A stretch of DNA of 49,349 bases from Treponema sp. UBA3813. GTDB lineage: Bacteria; Spirochaetota; Spirochaetia; Treponematales; Treponemataceae. Below are positions 31,306-40,719 of this stretch, one piece after another. The notes under the pieces are model-generated. The model saw only the letters and a list, made by a program, of their open reading frames with translations. It did no database searches and was not told where the DNA came from. Position numbers and translations under genes: made by a program. How positions within the stretch are numbered: the stretch's first letter is position 1; every line of letters begins with the position of its first letter. The stretch spans positions 1 through 49,349 of the forward strand of contig DFEB01000008.1 of assembly GCA_002368605.1 (NCBI GenBank). The letters run 5' to 3'.

Positions 31306-34300
31306 TCACATTCTCTTAATTGCAAGCAAAGTAAGGTCGTCTGCCTGAACATCCTCGCTTACGCCGGTGTAGTAAACATAGTTGGTCTCGTCTTCGTCCA
31401 CCTTGTTCACGCAATAATAATCGTAGCGGTTGAAGTATTTGGCAAGGAAAGCGTCGATTTTTCGGTCAATCTTGATTCCGTCACCAGAAACCTGAATGAC
31501 AGTCTTTTTCTTTCCGTCCAAGTCCATCTCTGTTTTCTCAACCTTTCCGCTGGAACCAGGCTTTTTGTACATTCGGAAGACTTTTTCAACTGCCGTAAGA
31601 GCGATAATCGCCTCTTCAATCGTGCCCTCGCATTTACTAAAGTCGAATTCAAGTCTTTCGTCGGCAAGAGGAGCATGGTAGCGTTTGAGAACATATTTTT
31701 TCTTGTTGAGGACAGCCTCGATAATGTCCTGAACCCGTTTTGGCTCCATCTGCTCAGACTGCTCGCCTTTTTTGTGGGTGTCGTGGACTTGTCCCTCTTT
31801 CAAGCCCGGCTCATCGCAGGCAATCACCTCGTAGTCAGCATTTCTGAAGAATCTCGTGGACTCTTCGATGCCGTCAGTGTAGAGGAAAAGCACATCGTCT
31901 TTCTTGAGCTTGATTTTTTCGACCTTGTAGCCGCCCTTCATCTCCACCATAAAGCTGGGAAGAGGACCTGCCGCCGGGGCTTCATGGAGAGTGATGACTT
32001 TGATTTTCTTTTCGGCGGAGTCAAAAATTCGCAGGATATTGTCGCCCGCATTGCAGGTGTAGACATCGCCGGTTTTCGTGTCAAAAAGACAAATCATCAT
32101 GGCAGCGAATTTGCCCCGTAATCCCAAAGATTCGATAAAATCATTGATATCAGCGGCAAGAAGGTTGAGCTTGACTCCGTTCTTTTCGAATTTCCAGTCA
32201 GCAAAATAACGGCGGAAAATCGTCGCAACAATTGTCATGATTAGGGCGGCAGGAACTCCGTGACCGGAAGCGTCGCACTTGATGAAGGCATACCAGCGGT
32301 CGTCAAGTTTTTTGTAATCGAAGTAGTCGCCGGAAACCGCATCCGTGCCCTCGTAATAGCCGTAGAGCTGGATTTCTTTTTCGTTCAAGGCGGCTACCGT
32401 CTCCTTTTCGTTGCCTTCACTTACAAGGGGAATAAAGGCTTTCTGAACGGCCTGTCCGTCAAGGTTCATGATATTCATTTCGGCAGCCTCAGCGCGAGCC
32501 TTTGCTTCCTCCGCCTGAGCACGAGCCGCTCGTTCCCGGTCTTTTGCCGCCCGCTCATAAGCAAGTTTTGCCCGCTTCTCATCCTTGGCACCTTTTACAA
32601 GACCTTTGGTCATGTCGTTTACCGAGTCGCCCAGAGTACGGAGCTCATCATGTGAGGTGATTTTAATCTCAACACCCTCAAGCAGAAGTTTATCCTCTGT
32701 ATCAGTGATTTTTTTGACATGAGAGACAATGCGCCGAATCGGAGAGACAATGAGCGAAGAAAGCAGGAAGGCTGAAAAAAGTCCGAAGAGTGCCGCCACA
32801 ACGCCAGCAACAAAAGCGATAGACATTACAAGACGATGAGACGAGTCAATCTGAGAAATCAAGGTATCGGTCGAGACTTCCATCAAAATCATAGCCTGAA
32901 GGAAATTCTCATTATCGCTACCCTTCTGATACAAAACGGGCCAGTAAAAATAATATTCCGTCACATTACGGTCAAGTTTTTCATCGGACATTTCCGGGTA
33001 AGAATTATAGCTCGCGGCTGAAAATTCGTTTAATTTCCTGAAAATAAGATTTGCGTTGTTTCCAGTTGTATTTGAAAGTCCTGAAACGACATCTCTGGCA
33101 CCCCTGTTCAAATTCTGACATAAATCCGCATAGAAATTATCATTGCTCTCAAAACGCACCGTTCCGGCATCAAAAGACACCGAGTTAATTTTTCTGACAA
33201 TATCTTCGTCGTTTGTTGCCCAAACATAATCCATGGGTCGGCTTCCGTCACTAAGTTTTTTTCCGTCAATCTCATAACTCAAAATAGTAGCGTAGTGAGA
33301 CTCGGCAAAATTATCTGTCTGATTGACAATCGCTCCAATTTCCACAAGCTTGTCGCGGCCATCGTCAAGATAGCTCTGGGTTCCGCTGGACATGTTTCCC
33401 ATAACGACTTTTACGCGGTCCTTCAGGCCGGCAATCAAGATTTTCTCCTGAGTCTTCGACATCTGCTCGCCAATGGCAAGCGCAACGCCCGCAACGATAA
33501 AAAGAAGCAAGCCTGTAATCATAAAACCAAATTTCAGGCGCAGGGAGAAGCGAACGCGCAGGCTCGACTCAAGTTTTTCCATCTGTTCTTTTGCCATATA
33601 ATCTCCTGTCAAAATTAACTCAACATCTTTTCGTATTTTTATCGCATCGCCCACAGTCACAAACAGACCGCGGGAGCAGACAAGAATTTCCAGCAGAAGG
33701 AGAAGCATCGAAGACCAGAAAAGGAGCCTGTCTGTATCTATGTGATATTTTTTTGTCCCTTCCGGGAGTATACGCCATAAGGGCTCGAAATTATATTGCT
33801 TCTCGTATTTTATCGTGCCATTTTCTTTGATAATGAGATTCTTCTTCCATGTAGAAAGACCCCGCTGCGAATGTCGGATTTGCAGGGTGTAGGTTCCAGC
33901 ATTCATTCCTTCGATTTTTATTCCTGAAATAAGTTCCTGCTCACCCTTGTCCTTTGAAATCTTAAAATCCTCTCCGTTTTTAAGAATCATTTTTTCGCCG
34001 TTTTCCTGCTTAGTAAGAATGACTTCAGAAATATTTCCATCATAAGAAAATTCCTCGCCCTTTACGGAAAGAGAGACATTTCCAAATTCATCAGTGCTGG
34101 CGATGACATCTTTTATTTGAGTGGCAGCCTTGTACTTATTGAGGAAAAGCAGGCATGTTTCCACATCACCAGCATTTCCTACGCTGTCAATAGCCCGAAC
34201 GGAAAACACATACAGACCATTATCGCGGTTTTTGAATGAAGACTGGGGCTTATCGGAATCAATCTTTACCGACGGGATTTTTGCCTTGGAAAGATTAGCA

Positions 34301-36099
34301 GCGTTTTTTTCAACAATGCCAGAAAGAATCACCTCGCTTTCTTCAGGGGCATAGGGAAGAGCTTTTGTCTTTGATACGGCAAGATTTTTTTCAAGGGGAG
34401 CAATTTTTGTAAGAGTCCATGAATACCCCGCAATCTCATCCTCCTCTGTCTCGCCATTTTTCCATGATAAAGCTACATCGTTGGACGAAGCAAATCCCCA
34501 TTCATCCTTGTCAAAAGAAATATCCCTGACTTTTTGCGGAGGCGTCTGGTCAAAGTAATACTCAAGTGTAGCAGGCTCAGACCAGTTTCCTGCTTTATCC
34601 AGAACAGAGGCCTTAAAATAAACGATACAATCTCCGCTCACACCTTCAGGTATCCGTGCAGAAATCACCGGATCAGACAAGGCGTGATAATTATCCGCGA
34701 ACATACTTTTCTCTGGCTCTTCATTTTTATCCAGAGTCCAGATTGCAGAAAATCCTGCGATTCCAGAGGCATCGTTTCCCGGTATAACGCGGACTGAAGG
34801 ATTTTTTATATTTCCGTGCCTGCCGATTTTAAAGTTGCGGGCGCTGAATGTTGGCGGAAGAGCCCGGTAATCTTCTGGCAAAAGGACAATTTGCTCAGCG
34901 TTTCCAGATTTTTTTTGCCATGAGAGGGAAAGCGATGCTTTGTCACCAGGGAGAATCACCGCGCAGGGGAAAGATGCAGCCGACTGATTTCCCTGAATTC
35001 TCTGTATAGAGTCAATCTCCGTCCACTGAACGCCAAGATTTTCAGAAAGCCGCACCGTGCTCAAGCCGTTTCTGTCATCAAACCAAAGCGCGAAGAATTT
35101 TCCGTTAAAAAGAAAAAGCGACGGACGGCGGGCATTTCCAAAAGCATTCAGTTCCTCCACATCATTTTTATAGAGGATTTTCCCATCGATTCCAAGAGAA
35201 GAAACAATGACAGTGGCAGTTCCGCTTGTCTTTGCAGTTCTCTCCCAAATCATTTTTGTTTCGTTTCCATCCGACAGGACAAAAGGCCGGAAATTCTTGA
35301 AATCAAGGTAAGATTTTGAACTGTCGGCAAGGGAAGAATCATCGGTTACAACAAATGGCTCAGACCATGAGCTTTTTCCGTGGACACGGGAAGCCGCATA
35401 AATCAGTGAAGTAGTAGAATTCCTGCCGCTCCAGCCTTCAAAAAAAACAAAATCACGGTCAGCGATTCTCGCAAAAAAAGGAGAAAAGGCATTTGCAATG
35501 TTTTGAGCCGGACGAAAAACGCTTAATTCAGACCAGTGAATGCCGTCTTCAGACTCGGAATACAAAAGTGAAAAAGAAGATTCGGTCGGGCTTTGCTTTC
35601 CCTCACCTAATGAAATAAAAAGAATAAACCCCTTGCCAGAAGAAAAAATTCTTGAAGAGGCAATCTGTTTTTGCTGGGGCGGAAAAGCAAACTGTGAGAA
35701 AGAGGCTGCATGATTATCAGACAAGTAGACTTTTACAAGGCTGCTTGAGGAAGAAGAATCAAGGACAGAGACAGCGATGCGCTCATCTTCAGAAATAGCA
35801 GTGGAATACATGTCAGGAACATCGTCCCCTGAATAACGGAATGAGTCTTCAAGGGAAAGAATATCAGACCAGTCGCGTCCGGCCTCTTTTTGTCGCCATG
35901 AAATTCTAATTTCTTTTTTTGCTTTATCGACTGACTCAAAAAAAACATAGGCATTGCTACTATCCGCAAATGAAACTGGGAAATAAGAATTTTTTTCTGA
36001 AATCTCCTGAACAGAATCCCAGAAAAAATTCTCTTTCGGCTGCGCAAAAAAATGAGAAACAAGAAGTGAGAATACGAAAACGATGAATATTTTTTTCAA
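31306..36099 (-). CDS. Giant membrane sensor with SpoIIE-type phosphatase
   Basis: A 1597-residue protein. It has a signal peptide (1-19) and a long periplasmic part with WSEP and SEDGIHWSE repeats like sialidase/BNR blades, then Ig-like beta domains (about 400-780). Membrane helices lie near 795, 860 and 1095, with a second periplasmic sensor (about 880-1090). A HAMP domain (SPIRRIVSHVKKITDTEDK) precedes a coiled coil (about 1170-1215) and a C-terminal PP2C/SpoIIE phosphatase with CDASGHGVPAALIM and FLYTDGIEES. Such proteins dephosphorylate anti-sigma antagonists in partner-switching. The start is TTG (36099) with GGAGAAAG upstream. It follows the 36111-39317 gene by 11 bases. No anti-sigma or STAS gene is in the window. 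Confidence 0.88.
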   Translation of the reverse strand: MKKIFIVFVFSLLVSHFFAQPKENFFWDSVQEISEKNSYFPVSFADSSNAYVFFESVDKAKKEIRISWRQKEAGRDWSDILSLEDSFRYSGDDVPDMYSTAISEDERIAVSVLDSSSSSSLVKVYLSDNHAASFSQFAFPPQQKQIASSRIFSSGKGFILFISLGEGKQSPTESSFSLLYSESEDGIHWSELSVFRPAQNIANAFSPFFARIADRDFVFFEGWSGRNSTTSLIYAASRVHGKSSWSEPFVVTDDSSLADSSKSYLDFKNFRPFVLSDGNETKMIWERTAKTSGTATVIVSSLGIDGKILYKNDVEELNAFGNARRPSLFLFNGKFFALWFDDRNGLSTVRLSENLGVQWTEIDSIQRIQGNQSAASFPCAVILPGDKASLSLSWQKKSGNAEQIVLLPEDYRALPPTFSARNFKIGRHGNIKNPSVRVIPGNDASGIAGFSAIWTLDKNEEPEKSMFADNYHALSDPVISARIPEGVSGDCIVYFKASVLDKAGNWSEPATLEYYFDQTPPQKVRDISFDKDEWGFASSNDVALSWKNGETEEDEIAGYSWTLTKIAPLEKNLAVSKTKALPYAPEESEVILSGIVEKNAANLSKAKIPSVKIDSDKPQSSFKNRDNGLYVFSVRAIDSVGNAGDVETCLLFLNKYKAATQIKDVIASTDEFGNVSLSVKGEEFSYDGNISEVILTKQENGEKMILKNGEDFKISKDKGEQELISGIKIEGMNAGTYTLQIRHSQRGLSTWKKNLIIKENGTIKYEKQYNFEPLWRILPEGTKKYHIDTDRLLFWSSMLLLLLEILVCSRGLFVTVGDAIKIRKDVELILTGDYMAKEQMEKLESSLRVRFSLRLKFGFMITGLLLFIVAGVALAIGEQMSKTQEKILIAGLKDRVKVVMGNMSSGTQSYLDDGRDKLVEIGAIVNQTDNFAESHYATILSYEIDGKKLSDGSRPMDYVWATNDEDIVRKINSVSFDAGTVRFESNDNFYADLCQNLNRGARDVVSGLSNTTGNNANLIFRKLNEFSAASYNSYPEMSDEKLDRNVTEYYFYWPVLYQKGSDNENFLQAMILMEVSTDTLISQIDSSHRLVMSIAFVAGVVAALFGLFSAFLLSSLIVSPIRRIVSHVKKITDTEDKLLLEGVEIKITSHDELRTLGDSVNDMTKGLVKGAKDEKRAKLAYERAAKDRERAARAQAEEAKARAEAAEMNIMNLDGQAVQKAFIPLVSEGNEKETVAALNEKEIQLYGYYEGTDAVSGDYFDYKKLDDRWYAFIKCDASGHGVPAALIMTIVATIFRRYFADWKFEKNGVKLNLLAADINDFIESLGLRGKFAAMMICLFDTKTGDVYTCNAGDNILRIFDSAEKKIKVITLHEAPAAGPLPSFMVEMKGGYKVEKIKLKKDDVLFLYTDGIEESTRFFRNADYEVIACDEPGLKEGQVHDTHKKGEQSEQMEPKRVQDIIEAVLNKKKYVLKRYHAPLADERLEFDFSKCEGTIEEAIIALTAVEKVFRMYKKPGSSGKVEKTEMDLDGKKKTVIQVSGDGIKIDRKIDAFLAKYFNRYDYYCVNKVDEDETNYVYYTGVSEDVQADDLTLLAIKRM

Positions 36100-36110
36100 T
36101 TCTTTCTCCG

Positions 36111-39100
36111 CTACAAACGCTTCAGCAATCGGTTATACAAGTCAATAACCTTACGGCTTCTCTTAGCCGCATTTCCAGTCAAAAGCTTGTCCATCAACTG
36201 TTTTGCCTCGTCAAACCTTCGCAAGTTAAACAAACGCGCAGCCTCAGCATACATTTTTTCGTCACTCTGTGAAAGGATTGCCGTCGCCGTCGCACCGATT
36301 TTGAGCTGAATGTCAAGTTTGAGTTCTTTGGCAGCTTTATTGGTTCCGTCAATTGAAATCGCCTCGTTCACGAGTCGCAATGCCTGATTCAACTTACTCT
36401 CATCGTTTCCAGCCGCCTTAAATGCCCTTCTAGCCTCGGCGATTTTTGAATCAGCTGATTTCCTGACATCTTTCTGAACCGTTTTTTTTGGGAAAAGCCC
36501 CAGTGAATCCTTAAGATTATAGATTTCCTGAGCCAATCCTGGATATTTCGGATTGATTTCATACAAATCCTCAAGGTCGGCAAGCTGCTCATTTTTATTT
36601 GAGTTCATCTTCGCCGCATTGTACTGATTCTCAAACTGACGGGGAAAGCCTTCCGGGTCAAGTTCGCGCTGTATTTTCAGGGCAATCAGCCGGGCTTCCT
36701 TGTTAAGAGGATAAACATTCTGCACGTTCCGGATATTCGTGAGGGCGGCATTAAAGGCTTCGCTTGCTTTTTGGGCATCTCCATTTTTCTTTAATTCACT
36801 TCCACGGTCAAAATTCTGCTTTGCCATATCAAGGCTGTATGAAAGTTCCGGATAATGGGGATCAGACTGCAGGAGCACGCGGCCAAAACTAACGCTCTTT
36901 ACGGTCTTAACGATGTTAAGCAAATCTTCGATTTCAGAATCAGGCTCAGTGCTAACCTTAGCCCACTTAGTCTGAGCGGAAACAAGCGTATTTTCCGCGG
37001 CGTCAAAATTACTTGAATAATAATATGTCGTGGCCTTGTCTTTAAGAGCGAAGACCTCTCTGAGTACTTTTTCATATTCCGCCTGCTGAATGCGTACAGC
37101 AAGGTCGTTGAGAGTGACTTCTCTCATAGAGCGGATTTTTTCAGAATATTCGATATCAAGGGCCTGGGCAAATTTTTCAGAAGCACTGTCAACGGCGGCA
37201 TTTGCATTGTCAAAGTTTTCTTTTTTGAAAGCGGCTATGGCAGCATCATACTGCTCGTAAGCATCCGCAAGAGCAGCCTCATATTTTCTGATTTCGATCT
37301 CCGCTTTTGCGATAACATCATTATTTCGGGCGACAAGGGAATCAAAATCCTTAATAACCTTATCAAGGGCAAGCGTTCCAGAATCAAAGTCTTTTTCTAG
37401 CAAGCGGTATTCCTCACCCCCAGAAAGATAACTTCTCTGAGATTGGAGCTCCTGTTTTTTGACAGCAATATCAGCATTGATTTTTTCTGCGTCAGCCTTA
37501 GCCTCTACCGGATATTTTTTTATAAAATCAGAATCGAATTCATCAGCTGAGGCAGAGCTTTTTTCTCCTGTAAGAAGCAGATCTGTCGATGAGCAGCGTT
37601 TTTCAAATTCATTATAAGAATTTTGAGCATAAACGGCATAAGCATGGGCGACATAAGCCCACAGAATTCTTGCGCCTTCTGAAGCCTCATTCAGATTCTG
37701 ATTATTCACTGAAGTGAAATAATCTATCTGCTTTCGGAAATCAAGCGGGTCATCGGAAATTTGAACGCCAGCCGTATTTCTCCTGTTGAATTCCGCAAGA
37801 CTGATTTTTCCGCCACTCATTTCGATAAGTTCTTCAATCTCCCGCTGTCTCTGCGCTTTTTTGTCAAAATAAGCCTTTTCTTTTTCAAGCTCGTCATCTA
37901 TGAGGGAGAGATATTTTTTTGAGTCAGCCTTGATTTTTTCATAACGATTCAATTTTGCAAGGTTAGACTCAAAGACTGCTGACCTCAAATCATTTTTGTC
38001 GATTTCCTCTTTCTGAGCTTTTTCACCAGCAAGGCGGACAACGCTGTCATAAGCAAGGGCAAGATCAGAGATGTATTCAGAAACAAAAGAAATCGATGAG
38101 CTGTGGGCAGAATGTTTTTCGAGGACCGTCGAGCCATCTATGCTCTTTTCAAGGGCATAAAGATTATGCAATGCCACGGAGAATTGGGCGAAATCTTTCG
38201 CTGAGGCAACATTCTTCTGCTCTGGTTCGATTTTTTTTGCGAGAGAATAAATTTTGTTTTCTGGAAGCCGCTTTATCAGAGAATTAAGCGTATCAAACAC
38301 AAGGGTATGAGTCTTCGACTTCATGGATTCCACCCGGCGGTTAAAATAGGCATCGAAAGCACCGATGATTCCAGTGTCAGGATTCGACTCATCGCCAAGA
38401 ATAAATTTCTGCTGAAAAGTAATGTATGAAGTTCCCATAAGGAGGGGATTCCGTTCGTTTGCCAGTTTATCAGCCTTTTCCAAAATCTGCGACTGAGCAA
38501 GGATTTTATTTCGCAAATCTGCATATTTTCCAAAAGCGTCATTTACTTTCTGAAGCGCATTCCTTACGGCTTCCGTATTGTTTTTTTGAGAGAGCGCGTG
38601 CATGTATTCTTCATAGGCTTTCTCACAGTCATCGATGCGGCTCTGGAGTCCTCCAGTTACAATTCCGCCTGACACGAGACTTTTTACAGAATTGATTGCA
38701 GACTTTACAGGGGAAGTAATATCGTTCTCATAGACGACGAGTTTTCCTTCCGCTCCATTTTCAATGTCCTCAGTGTCAAAGACAAGGTCAGAGAATTCAT
38801 TTTTTATTGCGAAGCCTTCTTCGAATTTTATGGCAGCCGCCTCATAGGATTCTTTTCGAACCAAGGCGACCCCCTCACGCATAATTCGGTTGTACTGTAG
38901 CAAAACTTCGCCCAAAGTGACAGTTCGACGGGCAAGGTTTGTAAATTCAACGGTTATCTCTGACGGGTCACTCTCAAAGCCCTCAAGTTCAGTGATTTTT
39001 GTCAGTTTTTCTGCCTTTGTTTCATCTCCGTTTTTGATGATATCCACGAGAGATTCAGCCCCTTTATTATATTCTTCCCGGATTTTCATGATTCTGGAAA

Positions 39101-39317
39101 TTCTCTTTTGCGCCCGGTCAAAATCATTGGGATAAGCGGAAAGATACCTTGTAAGCTCTAGAAGAGCCTCATTATATGAAGTATCGTCAATCAGCTGATC
39201 AATTTCTTTTAAAGACAAAACGCGTTCCTGAGCAGGCTCTTCCTGAGAAAAGAGCCGCCCTTTGCAACAGAGAGAAAGAGAAAGAAAGATAATGAGCACG
39301 ATCTGCTTTCTACGCAT
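36111..39317 (-). CDS. Large periplasmic coiled-coil/TPR-like repeat protein
   Basis: A 1068-residue protein with a signal peptide (MRRKQIVLIIFLSLSLCCKGRLFSQ), then almost entirely helical: TPR-like units at the N-terminus (YNEALLELTRYLSAYPND), a long charged coiled-coil middle, and TPR-like units again at the C-terminus (MYAEAARLFNLRRFDEAKQLMDKLL). No enzymatic motif. The ATG at 39317 is chosen for the signal peptide; upstream codons run into the divergent gene. It is probably exported and binds other proteins. Being 11 bases upstream of the SpoIIE sensor, it may supply or modulate that sensor's periplasmic input (inference). Confidence 0.75.
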   Translation of the reverse strand: MRRKQIVLIIFLSLSLCCKGRLFSQEEPAQERVLSLKEIDQLIDDTSYNEALLELTRYLSAYPNDFDRAQKRISRIMKIREEYNKGAESLVDIIKNGDETKAEKLTKITELEGFESDPSEITVEFTNLARRTVTLGEVLLQYNRIMREGVALVRKESYEAAAIKFEEGFAIKNEFSDLVFDTEDIENGAEGKLVVYENDITSPVKSAINSVKSLVSGGIVTGGLQSRIDDCEKAYEEYMHALSQKNNTEAVRNALQKVNDAFGKYADLRNKILAQSQILEKADKLANERNPLLMGTSYITFQQKFILGDESNPDTGIIGAFDAYFNRRVESMKSKTHTLVFDTLNSLIKRLPENKIYSLAKKIEPEQKNVASAKDFAQFSVALHNLYALEKSIDGSTVLEKHSAHSSSISFVSEYISDLALAYDSVVRLAGEKAQKEEIDKNDLRSAVFESNLAKLNRYEKIKADSKKYLSLIDDELEKEKAYFDKKAQRQREIEELIEMSGGKISLAEFNRRNTAGVQISDDPLDFRKQIDYFTSVNNQNLNEASEGARILWAYVAHAYAVYAQNSYNEFEKRCSSTDLLLTGEKSSASADEFDSDFIKKYPVEAKADAEKINADIAVKKQELQSQRSYLSGGEEYRLLEKDFDSGTLALDKVIKDFDSLVARNNDVIAKAEIEIRKYEAALADAYEQYDAAIAAFKKENFDNANAAVDSASEKFAQALDIEYSEKIRSMREVTLNDLAVRIQQAEYEKVLREVFALKDKATTYYYSSNFDAAENTLVSAQTKWAKVSTEPDSEIEDLLNIVKTVKSVSFGRVLLQSDPHYPELSYSLDMAKQNFDRGSELKKNGDAQKASEAFNAALTNIRNVQNVYPLNKEARLIALKIQRELDPEGFPRQFENQYNAAKMNSNKNEQLADLEDLYEINPKYPGLAQEIYNLKDSLGLFPKKTVQKDVRKSADSKIAEARRAFKAAGNDESKLNQALRLVNEAISIDGTNKAAKELKLDIQLKIGATATAILSQSDEKMYAEAARLFNLRRFDEAKQLMDKLLTGNAAKRSRKVIDLYNRLLKRL

Positions 39318-39402
39318 TTTTTTTGAAAATAATATCTTTAAATTCTCGGTTATAATTGTAAGCCGATAGAGATATTTCTCCGAAAATACATTATAATATA
39401 AT

Positions 39403-40716
39403 ATGATGAAAAAAATCTTCTGTATAATAGCATTTTTCATTATTCTCAGCCCGCTTTCAGCCCTCGATCTTTCCAGCACGGAATCTTCCCTCGCAGATAT
39501 TTTTTCATCTTCAATCGACGACAATGAAGGCTGCACTGTATTCCGTTCAATGAATATTCCTTCAGGAGGCCGCACGGAAGCACTTGGCACGGCTTTTACT
39601 GCCATAGCCGATGACAGTTCTTTTTTTGATTACAATCCTGCGGCAAGCGCAGTCCTTGAAAACACGGAAATATCGGTTTCTCACAACGCCTGGATTGCCG
39701 ATTCCGCCCTTGAAACAATCGCCCTCACCCGCAGAAACGGCTCCTTGGGTTACGGAACACAGTTCAAGTGCTTTTACGTCCCCTTCTCAGAATACAATCT
39801 TTACGGAGACCGGGTTACTGGCAATTATTACAGCGAGACAAGCGCGACATTTAATATTGCCTACAATTTTTTCTCAGGCTACACATTCCGCGGTCTTGCT
39901 TTGGGAGCTAACGGAAAAATCGCATGGAGAAATGTTCCTGATTACACTGACAACAAAAGCGATCAGGTTATTTCAGGCTCCGGTCTTGAGCAAAGTGCCC
40001 TCGGTCTCATGGCAGACGGCGGTATCCTGCTCAGATTCAACGCACTTAAATTCTACAGCGACCGCGAGCCTAACATAAAAATCGGGCTAACGCTCAACAA
40101 TTTTGGCATTGCCCTCACTGGCTTCGGAAAGGAAATCAAAAAGGACGATGACACTCCGGCCCGAATTACGATGGCAAGTTCCTACCGCATAGCGCCCCGT
40201 CTTCTGCTCTCTGCCGAAGTGAGAAAGCCTGTCGCCATAAGCAATTTTTCTTCAAGCGGTGCGCTCTCAATAGCGGCTGGGCTCGAAGCTACCGTCACTC
40301 CGATTTTTGCCTTTCAATGCGGATTTCTTTTACAAGGCTCAAACCCCCGTTTTTCAATCGGAAGCGAATTCGACATCAAGGGAATCAAAATGGATATTGC
40401 CTATATCCTTGACCTCACATCTTCGGCAAATCCTGCCAACCATATCAGCCTCAGCGCGAAAATGCGTTTCGGAGACCGCGGAAGAAAGGCCACAATGGAA
40501 AAGGTTGATGAATATTATCTATCCGGGCTTAAATTCTACGCAAACGGCTATTACAACGAAGCCATTGATTTATGGAACCAGGCAATTTATCTCGCGGCAT
40601 CAAGCCCTCTCAACATCCGCTTTGAGCCTGCAATTCAGGCAAGAAATTCTGCCTACAATTTTATAAAAAACAAGACCGAGCTAGAAGACATCTACTCGGT
40701 CGTTGTAGAAGATTGA
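39403..40716 (+). CDS. UPF0164 family outer-membrane protein, FadL-like
   Basis: A 437-residue protein with a signal peptide (MMKKIFCIIAFFIILSPLSA) and the UPF0164/PorV-like opening GGRTEALGTAFTAIADD, then DYNPAASA, as seen in treponemal FadL-like barrels. The middle is beta-rich. The C-terminus adds a TPR-like helical tail (YYLSGLKFYANGYYNEAIDLW), unusual for a simple barrel. Likely an outer-membrane channel for fatty acids or other hydrophobic nutrients. It diverges from the periplasmic repeat protein across 85 bases. UPF0164 is a good pointer to Treponema. Confidence 0.88.
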   Translation: MMKKIFCIIAFFIILSPLSALDLSSTESSLADIFSSSIDDNEGCTVFRSMNIPSGGRTEALGTAFTAIADDSSFFDYNPAASAVLENTEISVSHNAWIADSALETIALTRRNGSLGYGTQFKCFYVPFSEYNLYGDRVTGNYYSETSATFNIAYNFFSGYTFRGLALGANGKIAWRNVPDYTDNKSDQVISGSGLEQSALGLMADGGILLRFNALKFYSDREPNIKIGLTLNNFGIALTGFGKEIKKDDDTPARITMASSYRIAPRLLLSAEVRKPVAISNFSSSGALSIAAGLEATVTPIFAFQCGFLLQGSNPRFSIGSEFDIKGIKMDIAYILDLTSSANPANHISLSAKMRFGDRGRKATMEKVDEYYLSGLKFYANGYYNEAIDLWNQAIYLAASSPLNIRFEPAIQARNSAYNFIKNKTELEDIYSVVVED

Positions 40717-40719
40717 TTT

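Noticed and set aside
39386-39402. TATAAT-like hexamer as the promoter of the UPF0164 gene
   Set aside because: It lies within a few bases of the ATG, which would imply a leaderless transcript; the surrounding sequence is simply AT-rich and no -35 is convincing.
39318-39605. 96-residue N-terminal extension of the large periplasmic protein
   Set aside because: It would overlap the divergent UPF0164 gene and place the signal peptide internally.
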